64,000 nucleotides of DNA from CBDCFV01 sp965216425. GTDB taxonomy: Bacteria > Chloroflexota > Dehalococcoidia > Lucifugimonadales > UBA3495. A program made the position numbers and the translations under genes. The notes below the pieces were generated by a model. That model worked only from the letters and a program-made list of their open reading frames with translations. It had not been told where the DNA came from and did not search any database. The stretch is from the NCBI GenBank assembly GCA_965216425.1, contig CBDCFV010000003.1, positions 1 to 64,000 on the forward strand, in the 5' to 3' direction. Of the stretch, positions 23,954 to 31,845 are shown in pieces (within the stretch, counting starts at the first letter, position 1; each line of letters begins with the position of its first letter).

Positions 23954-26244
23954 GAGCACATTTGAGTAGTTTGTTGGAAAGACGCTACCGGATTTCGACC
24001 CAACTCTACTTGGCGATCGGTGGGGCGGTGGTTCTGACCGTGGCGGCCAGTTTGGTGGGATGGTTTTCCTTCAGCAGGGTGGATGAGGCGCAGTCGAGGG
24101 TGAATGAAAGCAGCGTGCCCGAACTGGTGGCTGCGTTCGGAGTTGCGCAGCACAGTGGTACCCTGGTAGTGGCGGCGCCCCGGTTGACTACGGTGGCCAC
24201 ACCCGAGGAATTGGCGACCGTTTCACAGGACATTACCGAAGCGCACGAGGCGCTGCAATCAGCGATGAAGGTGCTGGGGCAACAAGGAGGCGGCGAGGGC
24301 GAAGTTTTTAACCGGATTCAGGCCGACGCCGATACGTTGATCCTCAACATCAGGGCGATAGAGGCGGAAAAGTCCCAGCTCTTTGACCTGAGTTCGCAAT
24401 CCGGCGAGCTCAGGTCGGAGTTCGGAGAGTTGCGCACCCGCTTGGACGATATACTGGTGCCGGCGGTCGACGACCAACTGTTTTACACCATGACCGGCTA
24501 TCGTTACCTCAACCAGGAGCCGAAGAACAGGGAAGAGCATTTCTCGGAAGACGAACTATGGCGATACCGCCGTCTGGCGGACTTGCACGCGGATGCGAGC
24601 GTAGCGTTGCACTTGCTGGAAAGTGCTTTCAGCGTTTCTGAGGCTCCTCACTTGGAGCCACTGAAGGAACGGTTTGAGTCGTCGGCTGGCCAAATCGAGA
24701 GGAGTCTGGCGTCGCTGAAAAATTCTACAGCCCGTGAGGGGCAGCACCTGCAGTTAGGAAGGCTCGTTGAAGTAAGGGCGGTGGCCTCGCCGTTAGCCAG
24801 GCTCATTGAACTGGGGATTGGGGATGAAGGTGGATTTGAGCTGCTGGATCAGGAACTCAGGCTGGAGGAAAGCCAACGAGAATTGCTGGCCAACAACCGG
24901 GATATATCGGTGACCTTGGTCGCGGCGGTGGATGGTCTTGTGAGTCAATCACATGCCAATGCCCAGGAAGCCACCCGTGCCTCAACGGAAGCCGTATTGA
25001 CAGGGCGTATACTGCTGCTGGCGATCACTGCCTTGAGCATCAGCGGTGCTTTGCTGATTGCGTGGCTGTTCGTGGGCCGGGTGTTGTTGCGCCGGCTGCA
25101 GATGCTGGCGGACTGGATGCGCCGGATGGCCGGGGGCGACCTCGAGGTGCAGGTGGAGATTGGCGGGCGCGACGAAGTGGCGGATATGGCGGCAGCTTTG
25201 GAGGTGTTCCGGCAACATGCCTTGGAGGTACAGCGGCTGAATTTGGTGGAAGAGCTGGCCCAGGAGTTGGAAGGGAAGAACGTTGAATTGGAGAGCTTGG
25301 CCGGTGAGTTGCAGGGTAAGAACGTTGAGCTGGAGGGCCTGACGGACGAACTGTCAGGGAAGAACGATGAACTGGAGAATACCCTGGCTGACTTGAACCG
25401 GGCGCAGGACCAGATTGTCATGCGGGAGAAGCTGGCTGCCCTGGGAGAACTCACCGCCGGCGTTGCCCATGAAATCCGAAACCCGCTGAACTTCGTGAAG
25501 AACTTCTCCGAGGTTTCAAGTGAACTCCTGACGGAATTGCGGGAGGTCCTTGACGAGGACGGAAACAACATGACCGAGGACCAGCGAGGGCTGGTCCAGG
25601 ATATCTCTGACGACATCTCCAGTAACCTTGAGCGAATCGGATCGCACACGGCACGCGCCAACCGGATAGTCCACGACATGCTTATGATGGGTCGCGGGTC
25701 AGCGGAACGGGCGCCTACCAACATAAATTCCTTGGTCGACGAATACTCCAGGCTGGCTTTTCATAGCGCCCGGGCAGTGGACCCGAGTTTCCAATTGGAC
25801 ATACAGCAGGACTTGGACCCGGATACGGGCGAATTGGAAGCCATCCCGCAGGACTTGGGCCGCGTGTTCCTGAACATGGTGGGGAACGCCTGCTACGCGA
25901 CAGACGAAAAGCGGCGTGGCCTTGAGGGAGTTGGTGCAAGTGGAGGTCCATACTGGCCGACTGTGTGGGTCTCCACCAAGCGGGAGGAGGACCAAATAGT
26001 AGTGCGCATCAGGGACAACGGCAACGGCATGCCCCCGGAAGTGATGGAGAAGATATTCAACCCATTCTTCACCACCAAGCCCACCGGCCAAGGCACTGGG
26101 CTGGGTCTAGCTATCTCCAGCGACATAGTGCGTGAACATGGCGGCACCATCAACGTGGATACCCAGCCAGGCGAGTTCACCGAAATGATAGTGGCACTGC
26201 CACTGGAGCCACCGGTGCAGGTCGAGGCTCCTGTAAATGACTGA
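23950..26244 (+). CDS. Large membrane histidine kinase with coiled-coil relay
   Basis: 764 residues. A first membrane helix (about 16-38) is followed by an extracytoplasmic helical domain (about 40-355), a second helix (ILLLAITALSISGALLIAWL), a HAMP domain (about 375-430) and a coiled coil with three repeats of an ELxGKNVELExL unit. The HisKA domain has phospho-acceptor His507 in GVAHEIRNPLNFVKNF, then the HATPase with N box NMVGNACYAT, G1 DNGNGMPPEV, F box FFTTKPTGQGTGLGLAI. No receiver is fused. Given the operon, it probably senses the co-encoded binding protein and phosphorylates the receiver-PP2C protein. The arrangement resembles binding-protein-dependent sensors such as LuxPQ or TorTS. 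Confidence 0.88.
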   Translation: MRAHLSSLLERRYRISTQLYLAIGGAVVLTVAASLVGWFSFSRVDEAQSRVNESSVPELVAAFGVAQHSGTLVVAAPRLTTVATPEELATVSQDITEAHEALQSAMKVLGQQGGGEGEVFNRIQADADTLILNIRAIEAEKSQLFDLSSQSGELRSEFGELRTRLDDILVPAVDDQLFYTMTGYRYLNQEPKNREEHFSEDELWRYRRLADLHADASVALHLLESAFSVSEAPHLEPLKERFESSAGQIERSLASLKNSTAREGQHLQLGRLVEVRAVASPLARLIELGIGDEGGFELLDQELRLEESQRELLANNRDISVTLVAAVDGLVSQSHANAQEATRASTEAVLTGRILLLAITALSISGALLIAWLFVGRVLLRRLQMLADWMRRMAGGDLEVQVEIGGRDEVADMAAALEVFRQHALEVQRLNLVEELAQELEGKNVELESLAGELQGKNVELEGLTDELSGKNDELENTLADLNRAQDQIVMREKLAALGELTAGVAHEIRNPLNFVKNFSEVSSELLTELREVLDEDGNNMTEDQRGLVQDISDDISSNLERIGSHTARANRIVHDMLMMGRGSAERAPTNINSLVDEYSRLAFHSARAVDPSFQLDIQQDLDPDTGELEAIPQDLGRVFLNMVGNACYATDEKRRGLEGVGASGGPYWPTVWVSTKREEDQIVVRIRDNGNGMPPEVMEKIFNPFFTTKPTGQGTGLGLAISSDIVREHGGTINVDTQPGEFTEMIVALPLEPPVQVEAPVND

Positions 26245-26263
26245 CCCATTTCCCGAAGTGGGT
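26244..26263 (+). terminator. Weak hairpin terminator of the signalling operon
   Basis: ACCCATTT and AAGTGGGT pair (one G-U) around a CCCG loop, starting at the last base of the kinase stop codon and followed by TT. The T tract is short, so strength is doubtful. Confidence 0.4.
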
Positions 26264-26353
26264 TTACCGTGCTCGCCGTTTCATTGAAGTAGCCGCCTTT
26301 CCCGGCCTATACTTTCTTCCGGTGGTCTGGAGAACGGGCCGGGAGGATATTAG

Positions 26354-26755
26354 ATGATATCGTGGCGAAGAGGGTTAGCTGTTCTATGTGCGATGGTAGC
26401 ACTGGGAGTCATTGGTAACTCGTTCATCTTTGCCTTCGAAGAGGAAGCCGGGCGATTCATCTGGGACTATATAGCCGACCCGTTGGTGTTGGTGCTCCTT
26501 TTCAGCGTTACGATGGTCAACGTAATAGATTCGCTCCTGATTCGTATGTCCGGCGATTCTCATTTGATCCAACTTCCCCGCGACTTAATCACGGCATTGG
26601 TAGCCATCGTGGGTTTCCGGTACCTTCTGCAATACCTTGCCAAGATGGGGCCTACCAGTGACCCCGTCGCTGCTCTGTGGGACTACCTTGTCTCTATTGT
26701 CATAGTGGTGCTGTTCTTTGAAGCCATTTCCCTATGGCGGTCTGACAGCCGGTAA
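26354..26755 (+). CDS. Small integral membrane protein of unknown function
   Basis: 133 residues with about four hydrophobic segments: residues 5-28, 38-60 (DPLVLVLLFSVTMVNVI), 75-92 (LITALVAIVGFRYLL) and 108-125 (YLVSIVIVVLFFEAI). No family motif was recognised. GGGAGG lies about 9 nt before ATG 26354. It stands 109 bp after the kinase operon and may be separately transcribed. Confidence 0.6.
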   Translation: MISWRRGLAVLCAMVALGVIGNSFIFAFEEEAGRFIWDYIADPLVLVLLFSVTMVNVIDSLLIRMSGDSHLIQLPRDLITALVAIVGFRYLLQYLAKMGPTSDPVAALWDYLVSIVIVVLFFEAISLWRSDSR

Positions 26756-26949
26756 GGTTAAACGCCGAACGAATGCCGGTAACTTCCCGGGGTGTATACG
26801 ACTCAGCCACACCATTACATTCTTGGAACCTCCGCAGAACTGTTGCCAGAGCGCCTGATACACATTCGCCCCTGCACTCTGCCGGAGAGAACAGGGGGAT
26901 GTTCATTGCCCATTGACGGACGACGTTAAGCCGGGGGTTGAGGCAATTC

Positions 26950-27348
26950 CTAAGCTCTCGATGGCTGGCTCCCCATGCCTCCTCCTTGGAACTTGGCAAG
27001 AATTCCCAGCAGTATCCAAGCAGGAAGGGCGGCGATAAGCGCGTATACAACAACGCCGACCGGCCCGAAAAGCCCGCCCACGATGACTACCCAAACCGAC
27101 CCTGCTCCCAATATCAAGGCGCAAACGTAAGCCAGGACTTGCGACCGTCTATGCAGAAGTCTGACCGCCAAGGTCAGCGGAATCGCCGCGGGCCAAGCCA
27201 AAGCAAACAGCGTAACGACGCTCATTAAGAGCATAATGGTCCCCATAAATCCGGGCCCTTCAAGAGGCGTGCTAAAGCCAAATCTGAAAGCGGAGACAAC
27301 TACAACCAGGACCGGGAGCCAGAGAGAATAAAGAATAGTGCGTATCAT
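26950..27348 (-). CDS. Small integral membrane protein of unknown function
   Basis: 132 residues with four hydrophobic segments (LYSLWLPVLVVVVSAF, MGTIMLLMSVVTLFALAWPA, LAYVCALILGAGSVWVVIVG, VVVYALIAALPAWILLGIL) and a short polar tail. ATG 27348 follows GGAGG by 8 nt; a TTG 6 nt upstream is the only rival. No family was recognised. It lies downstream of the terminator that ends the peptide-transport operon, so it needs its own promoter. Confidence 0.6.
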   Translation of the reverse strand: MIRTILYSLWLPVLVVVVSAFRFGFSTPLEGPGFMGTIMLLMSVVTLFALAWPAAIPLTLAVRLLHRRSQVLAYVCALILGAGSVWVVIVGGLFGPVGVVVYALIAALPAWILLGILAKFQGGGMGSQPSRA

Positions 27349-27468
27349 GCCCAAGACCTCCTTATTTTAAGAATGGGGCCGCGCCGAAATCTTTGGAAAC
27401 CAAAGATACTATGCTGTGGATATTCTACGTTCAAATATTGTTTACTGGTATCGTGCATTTTGGGCGCA

Positions 27469-27502
27469 AAAAATCCCCTCTCCGTGCGGAGAGGGGATTT
27501 TT
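27469..27502. terminator. Bidirectional rho-independent terminator
   Basis: AAAAATCCCCTCTCC (27469-27483) pairs perfectly with GGAGAGGGGATTTTT (27488-27502) around a 4-nt loop, giving T tracts on either strand. It lies 31 bp after the stop of the dppC-like gene and should end that minus-strand operon. Confidence 0.85.
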
Positions 27503-27533
27503 GATGCCTTCCCGGGAAATCAGGACACTGGTC

Positions 27534-28433
27534 CTATGTGCCCCGGAGCCTGGGGTCTAATACATCCCGCAAGGCGTCGCCTAGAAGGTTGATGCCAAAT
27601 ACCGTCAAGCTTAACGCCAGCCCCGGGAAGATAGCCATGTGGGGAGAGCTGACGAAGAAACGCAGCGCTTTCCCTGTCAACATGCCGCCCAAGGACGGGA
27701 TGTTGGGCGGCACGCCCACGCCCAGGAAGCTAAGGCTCGCCTCGACTACAATCGCCCAGCCAAGGGTGACTGAAGCCAGCACGATGATGGGAGCTATACA
27801 GTTGGGCAGGATGTGCACGAAAACGATGCGCTGGCCGCTGGAACCGATCGCTCGGGCCGCCAGCGTGTAGTCGTTCTCCTTGATAGCGAGGGCAGTGGCG
27901 CGCACAGTCCTGGCTGTGAGGGGGACATTGACTATCGCCAACGCCAGGATCACTGCCATGGGGCCTCGGCTCATGATCGATACCAGCACCATGGCTAGAA
28001 TCAGGTGTGGGAAGGCCGAAATCGAGTCTATGAACCGCTGAACCAGCAAGTCGAAGACGCCGCCGGCATAAGCGCTGAGGGTACCGATGATGGTGCCCGC
28101 CACCGTTCCCAGAATGACGGTGGACAGCCCCACGATGAGGGAAAGGCGGGCGCCGAAGATTATGCGGCTGAGGATGTCACGTCCCAGCCAGTCCGTTCCC
28201 AGCCAGAAAGGGTGCTGGAAGGGACCCACCTGACCCTGCCCGGCGAAGGTGCTGGACGGGTCGAAGGGCGCGAGAACGGGAGCGAAGAGGGCGGCCAGAG
28301 CGATGACGATCAAGAGGCCCAGCCCAAAGCCCCCCAAAGGCTTGGCTCGCACGAAATGTACGAACGCTTTCCACCGGCGCGCGGTACCGGAAAGCGGCGC
28401 TTGGAGTATGTCGGTACGTTCTTGGGAAAGCAT
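27534..28433 (-). CDS. Dipeptide/oligopeptide-type ABC transporter permease (DppC/OppC)
   Basis: 299 residues. The N-terminal OppC domain with one membrane helix (PLGGFGLGLLIVIALAALFA) precedes the conserved HPFWLGTDWLGRDILSRIIFGARLSL block. Five further helices and the EAA loop (AARAIGSSGQRIVFVHILPN) follow, and the C-terminus ends GINLLGDALRDVLDPRLRGT, as usual in the family. It lies 12 bp after the dppB-like gene. No ATPase genes (dppD/F) are next to it, so the ATPases must be encoded elsewhere. Confidence 0.9.
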   Translation of the reverse strand: MLSQERTDILQAPLSGTARRWKAFVHFVRAKPLGGFGLGLLIVIALAALFAPVLAPFDPSSTFAGQGQVGPFQHPFWLGTDWLGRDILSRIIFGARLSLIVGLSTVILGTVAGTIIGTLSAYAGGVFDLLVQRFIDSISAFPHLILAMVLVSIMSRGPMAVILALAIVNVPLTARTVRATALAIKENDYTLAARAIGSSGQRIVFVHILPNCIAPIIVLASVTLGWAIVVEASLSFLGVGVPPNIPSLGGMLTGKALRFFVSSPHMAIFPGLALSLTVFGINLLGDALRDVLDPRLRGT

Positions 28434-28445
28434 AATGCGCCTCTG

Positions 28446-29393
28446 TTATTGGTAGCGAATCCGAGGGTCCAGCCATCCGTACAGCAAGTCTACCATGAGG
28501 TTGAGAACCAGGAAGATGCCGGCGAACAGCAGCGTTATGGTCTGGAGAACGGGGTAGTCCCGCTCGAAAACGGAGGACACGAACAACCGGCCAAGGCCGG
28601 GCAGGCCGAAAATGGTTTCTGTGATTACCGTACCGCCCAAGAGGGCGCCGAACTGCAATCCGGCAACCGTGGTAACGGGGAGAAGGGCATTCCGAAGGGC
28701 GTGGCGCGTGATGACCAGCCGCTCGTGCAATCCCTTCGCCCGGGCGGTGCGGATGTAGTCAAAGCGCATTATCTCTAACATCTGGGCCCTGGTCATACGT
28801 GCGGTGACCGCGTTGGCGAAGAAGCCGAGAACCACCGCAGGAAACACCAACTGCGTGAAATTGACCCTGAGGTCTTCCCAGAAGTTTCTATAGATAAGCG
28901 CGGGTATCCAGTCGAAAAATATGGACAGGACAATGACCAGCATGGTGCCCACCCAGAAGGTGGGCATGGTGAGTCCTAGGATGGAAAAGCACCGTATAGC
29001 ATAATCCAGCCAAGTATCCTGCTTCAGTGCCGAAATCACCCCGATTGGGATGGCCAGCAACAAGGAGAATACCATCGTCAGAAAGGCCAATTGGATGGTG
29101 AGGGGCATACGTCGAATGATTTCAGGGCCGATGGGAGTATTATCCTGGAAACTAAGGCCCAGATCCCCTGTCAGGATGCCACGGATCCAATCGTAGTACT
29201 GGATGTGCAGCGGTCTGTCCAACCCCAGGTAGGAACGGGCGCGTTCAAGGTCATCATCGGTAAAGTCGCCCTCGCCGAGCATGGCCAAGGCGGCATCCCC
29301 AGGTACTACCCGGATCAGCAGGAAAATAAGAATGGAAACTAATAGAAGAGTGGGCACGAAGAGTAACAGTCTTCTAATGATATATTGACGCAT
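28446..29393 (-). CDS. Dipeptide/oligopeptide-type ABC transporter permease (DppB/OppB)
   Basis: 315 residues with the typical start RRLLLFVPTLLLVSILIFLLIRVVPGD, the loop YLGLDRPLHIQYYDWIRGILTGDLG, and the EAA loop RTARAKGLHERLVITRHALRNALLP. The C-terminus LNLMVDLLYGWLDPRIRY is diagnostic for DppB. It lies 98 bp after the binding-protein gene, separated by a strong hairpin that probably reduces its expression relative to the binding protein. Confidence 0.9.
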   Translation of the reverse strand: MRQYIIRRLLLFVPTLLLVSILIFLLIRVVPGDAALAMLGEGDFTDDDLERARSYLGLDRPLHIQYYDWIRGILTGDLGLSFQDNTPIGPEIIRRMPLTIQLAFLTMVFSLLLAIPIGVISALKQDTWLDYAIRCFSILGLTMPTFWVGTMLVIVLSIFFDWIPALIYRNFWEDLRVNFTQLVFPAVVLGFFANAVTARMTRAQMLEIMRFDYIRTARAKGLHERLVITRHALRNALLPVTTVAGLQFGALLGGTVITETIFGLPGLGRLFVSSVFERDYPVLQTITLLFAGIFLVLNLMVDLLYGWLDPRIRYQ

Positions 29394-29441
29394 CTAGCGA
29401 CTCGCTATTCGGAAAGCATTGAGGGGTGAAGAATTGTTGAA

Positions 29442-29468
29442 ACGGGCGGGATATTGCATCCCGCCCGT
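29442..29468 (-). promoter_or_regulatory. Intercistronic hairpin between binding protein and permease genes
   Basis: ACGGGCGGGAT and ATCCCGCCCGT form a perfect 11-bp stem with a 5-nt loop, extendable by a few pairs on the minus-strand RNA. It sits just after the stop of the binding-protein gene. Such hairpins stabilise the upstream message and attenuate the permease genes in many importer operons. Confidence 0.6.
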
Positions 29469-29491
29469 CTCAAACCTGAAGGCATACCTGT

Positions 29492-31339
29492 CTACTTGAC
29501 GAACCAGACGTCCGACATGGGGCTGTAGGAGTTGGCCGTCTGGAATATCTGCCAGCCCTTGAAGTTGGACCGCCAAACGATGAACTGGGCCGGCTCGATG
29601 AGAGGTACATCGGGGAGTTCCGTGCGGAGGATCTCCACCATCTGGCGGAGAATCTTGCCGCGTTCGATTGGGTCACTAATCTGTTTTTCCTGGTTCCACA
29701 AGGCAACAAACTCTTCGTTCTCCCAACCGACGCCATTGTTTCCGGCGCCGGGGAGGTAGAACGCGGCGTTATAAGCCTCGGGGTCATCATAGGCCATGGC
29801 GGTGCGCTGCCCGCCAATCATCTCAAAGTCGCCGCGGCGCCATTTCTGGATACCGGCGTTGGGTTCGAACGACTCCAAGGTCACGTCTATACCGATGTTC
29901 TTAAGGTCCTCAACGATGATCTCGGCTTCGTCGCAATACACGTCGATGGTGCGGCACATCAGGTTAGCCTTAAGCCTTTCACCGCCGGTGTAATCGGAAA
30001 CGATTCGGGTTGCCTCAGCGATGTCCTGTTCCTTGGTATCAGGATTGAACCCTTCCCAAGTCTTGATTTCTTCCAAAGGTACGATCCATTCCCAAGCCCA
30101 GTGGTACCACGGGCTTATCTCACCTGCGCCCTGGACTACCAGATCGATCATCTTCTGGCGGTCGATGGCCAAGTGGACCGCACGACGCATGTTGACGTCG
30201 TCCCACGGTGCCTTGTTAATGTTGAACTGGAGGAAGTAGAAAATCGCCGGGGTGGAAGACTGGACGACCACATCATCGCCCAGCTGGGCCTTGATCTCGT
30301 CGGACTCAGTCTTGGTCCAACCGGGGAAGAAGGAGCTCATAGTGATGCGGTTGGTTCGTATCGCCGCTTGCTGGGTACTGACCGAGTCCATACGGAAGAC
30401 GCGGACGCCATCCAGGAAGGGGCGGTTTTCCACGAAGTAGTCCGGGTTCCTTTCAGTCTCGAAGAACTCGTCCTTGCGGAATTCCTTTGCCATAAACGGC
30501 CCTGCGCCCTTCCAGTCTTCTATAGTGAGGGGCCGCTCTTCATCGTCGGCGGGCTTGAAGATGTGCTTGGGCACTATCCCGGCGAAGGCGTTGCCAAAGG
30601 CCGGCATGAAGCCAACATCCGGGTCCTTGAGAGTAACTTGGAAGGTCGTGGGGTCGACCGCCCGATAGCTTTCCACGGTGAACCGGACCCCGGCGTTGCG
30701 GGTTGCTGTCATCTTGTTGGGGCGCTCCATCCACCGGTACATGCTGTATTCCACATCCGCGGCGGTCAGAGGGCTCCCGTCGTGGAACTTGACGTCGTCG
30801 CGCAGCTTGAAGGTCCAGGTCTTGCCGTCGGGGCTGGCGCTCCAGTTGGTTGCCATCTCGCCCTTGACTTCAAAGGTCTGGGAATCAGTGAACATCACTT
30901 GGCTGAATACACCGTTGACCACGGTCACCTGGCAAACGCAGGTATTGTCCGTGGGCTCAAAACCGGAGAGCAACCGGCCCTCACCTTTAATAAAGATCCC
31001 ACCGAACTCACCGGGGATCTGCGGCTGAGCGGTAGGGGCAGGGGCCGCGGTAGCCACGACCACTACTTCACGGATAACCTCTTTTTCGACCTCTTTTTCG
31101 ACAATGATTTCCTTAATGACTTCCTTGGGGACTTCCTTTTCTACGACTACTTGCTTTTCGACTTCTCTAATCACCTCCCGGTCCACCGGGACTTCCTTTA
31201 TGACCTCTTTCTCGACTATCACCTCTTTTTCCACTATTTGAGGCTCTGCAGTGCCTCCGCAGGCAATAACGAACATCAACAGCGACGCTAACGCCAGCGG
31301 GACCACCATTCCGAAGATTTTCCAGGGTCGTGTAACCAT
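29492..31339 (-). CDS. Peptide/nickel-type ABC substrate-binding lipoprotein with VEKEV linker
   Basis: 615 residues of the SBP_bac_5 family: NWSASPDGKTWTFKLRDDVKFHDGSPLTAADVEYSM-type block, later DDVNMRRAVHLAIDRQKMID and AEIIVEDLKNIGIDVTLES. ATG 31339 follows GGAGG by 7 nt and gives a lipoprotein signal with lipobox MFVIAC (Cys27). Residues 35-95 are the VEKEV-type linker. It heads a binding protein-DppB-DppC operon with a well-matched promoter at 31455-31483. The substrate is unknown; the family takes up peptides, nickel chelates and other amphipathic compounds. Confidence 0.88.
   Translation of the reverse strand: MVTRPWKIFGMVVPLALASLLMFVIACGGTAEPQIVEKEVIVEKEVIKEVPVDREVIREVEKQVVVEKEVPKEVIKEIIVEKEVEKEVIREVVVVATAAPAPTAQPQIPGEFGGIFIKGEGRLLSGFEPTDNTCVCQVTVVNGVFSQVMFTDSQTFEVKGEMATNWSASPDGKTWTFKLRDDVKFHDGSPLTAADVEYSMYRWMERPNKMTATRNAGVRFTVESYRAVDPTTFQVTLKDPDVGFMPAFGNAFAGIVPKHIFKPADDEERPLTIEDWKGAGPFMAKEFRKDEFFETERNPDYFVENRPFLDGVRVFRMDSVSTQQAAIRTNRITMSSFFPGWTKTESDEIKAQLGDDVVVQSSTPAIFYFLQFNINKAPWDDVNMRRAVHLAIDRQKMIDLVVQGAGEISPWYHWAWEWIVPLEEIKTWEGFNPDTKEQDIAEATRIVSDYTGGERLKANLMCRTIDVYCDEAEIIVEDLKNIGIDVTLESFEPNAGIQKWRRGDFEMIGGQRTAMAYDDPEAYNAAFYLPGAGNNGVGWENEEFVALWNQEKQISDPIERGKILRQMVEILRTELPDVPLIEPAQFIVWRSNFKGWQIFQTANSYSPMSDVWFVK
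31055..31237 (-). repeat. Coding repeat: VEKEV linker of the peptide-type lipoprotein
   Basis: About 61 residues of VEKEV/IREVEKQV-type units, followed by an Ala/Pro/Thr spacer (ATAAPAPTAQPQ). It is the same kind of linker as in the two betaine-binding proteins, although the binding domain belongs to a different superfamily cluster. Confidence 0.7.
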
Positions 31340-31454
31340 TCCTAGTCCTCCGTAACGATTGGAAGTGGGTATACCTTGCGCCTCAAAGGGCAATCAGACA
31401 ATGGGAAATTGACGGCCCGTGACGGCTGGTGCATACCGTAAACAAACCGGATGA

Positions 31455-31483
31455 GTCTAGCGTAACTTTACTACTGGGTCAAG
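31455..31483 (-). promoter_or_regulatory. Promoter of the peptide-transport operon
   Basis: On the minus strand TTGACC (31483-31478) and TAGACT (31460-31455) are separated by 17 bp. It lies about 115 bp upstream of the lipoprotein start, in a non-coding region. Confidence 0.55.
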
Positions 31484-31750
31484 CAATGTTGTAACACCCA
31501 GTTCCGACACGCAAGAGAATGTTTTCAAAGGTCTTGACGCTTCCCGTACCCAACTTGTTTTGTATAGACTGGCGTAACCCGCAAGTCGTGATAGCAGATT
31601 ATTGTCAGTGCCTGTGTTGAGGTAACATTCTTGTGCATCTGTACGATATTCGTCAAATATAAAGGTTACAGGCAACCTTAACGTGAGCCAGATTGCGATA
31701 GGATGTTTCACACGCTACAGTATTGCGATACCGGTAGAGGAATGAGATTG
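31484..31750. other. Divergent intergenic region, no gene seen
   Basis: AT-richer sequence between the dpp-type operon and the SulP gene. A frame on the minus strand (31457-31711) has no ribosome-binding site and overlaps the probable promoter, so it is not called. Confidence 0.4.
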
Positions 31751-31779
31751 TTGAGCAACGGCTGGAAAAGGGATAGTCT
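31751..31779 (+). promoter_or_regulatory. Possible promoter of the SulP gene
   Basis: TTGAGC (31751-31756), a 17-bp spacer and TAGTCT (31774-31779), about 70 bp before the start codon. The boxes are imperfect. Confidence 0.35.
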
Positions 31780-31845
31780 TATTGGGTTCGCGACGAGGGC
31801 AAGGCCCGTTGACGGCATGGAATGTCAGGACTGGGGGATGGTGGG

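Noticed and set aside
30101..31291. 396-residue plus-strand frame opposite the peptide-binding lipoprotein
   Set aside because: It is a shadow of the real gene created by codon bias and the repeat; the minus-strand protein has clear family motifs.
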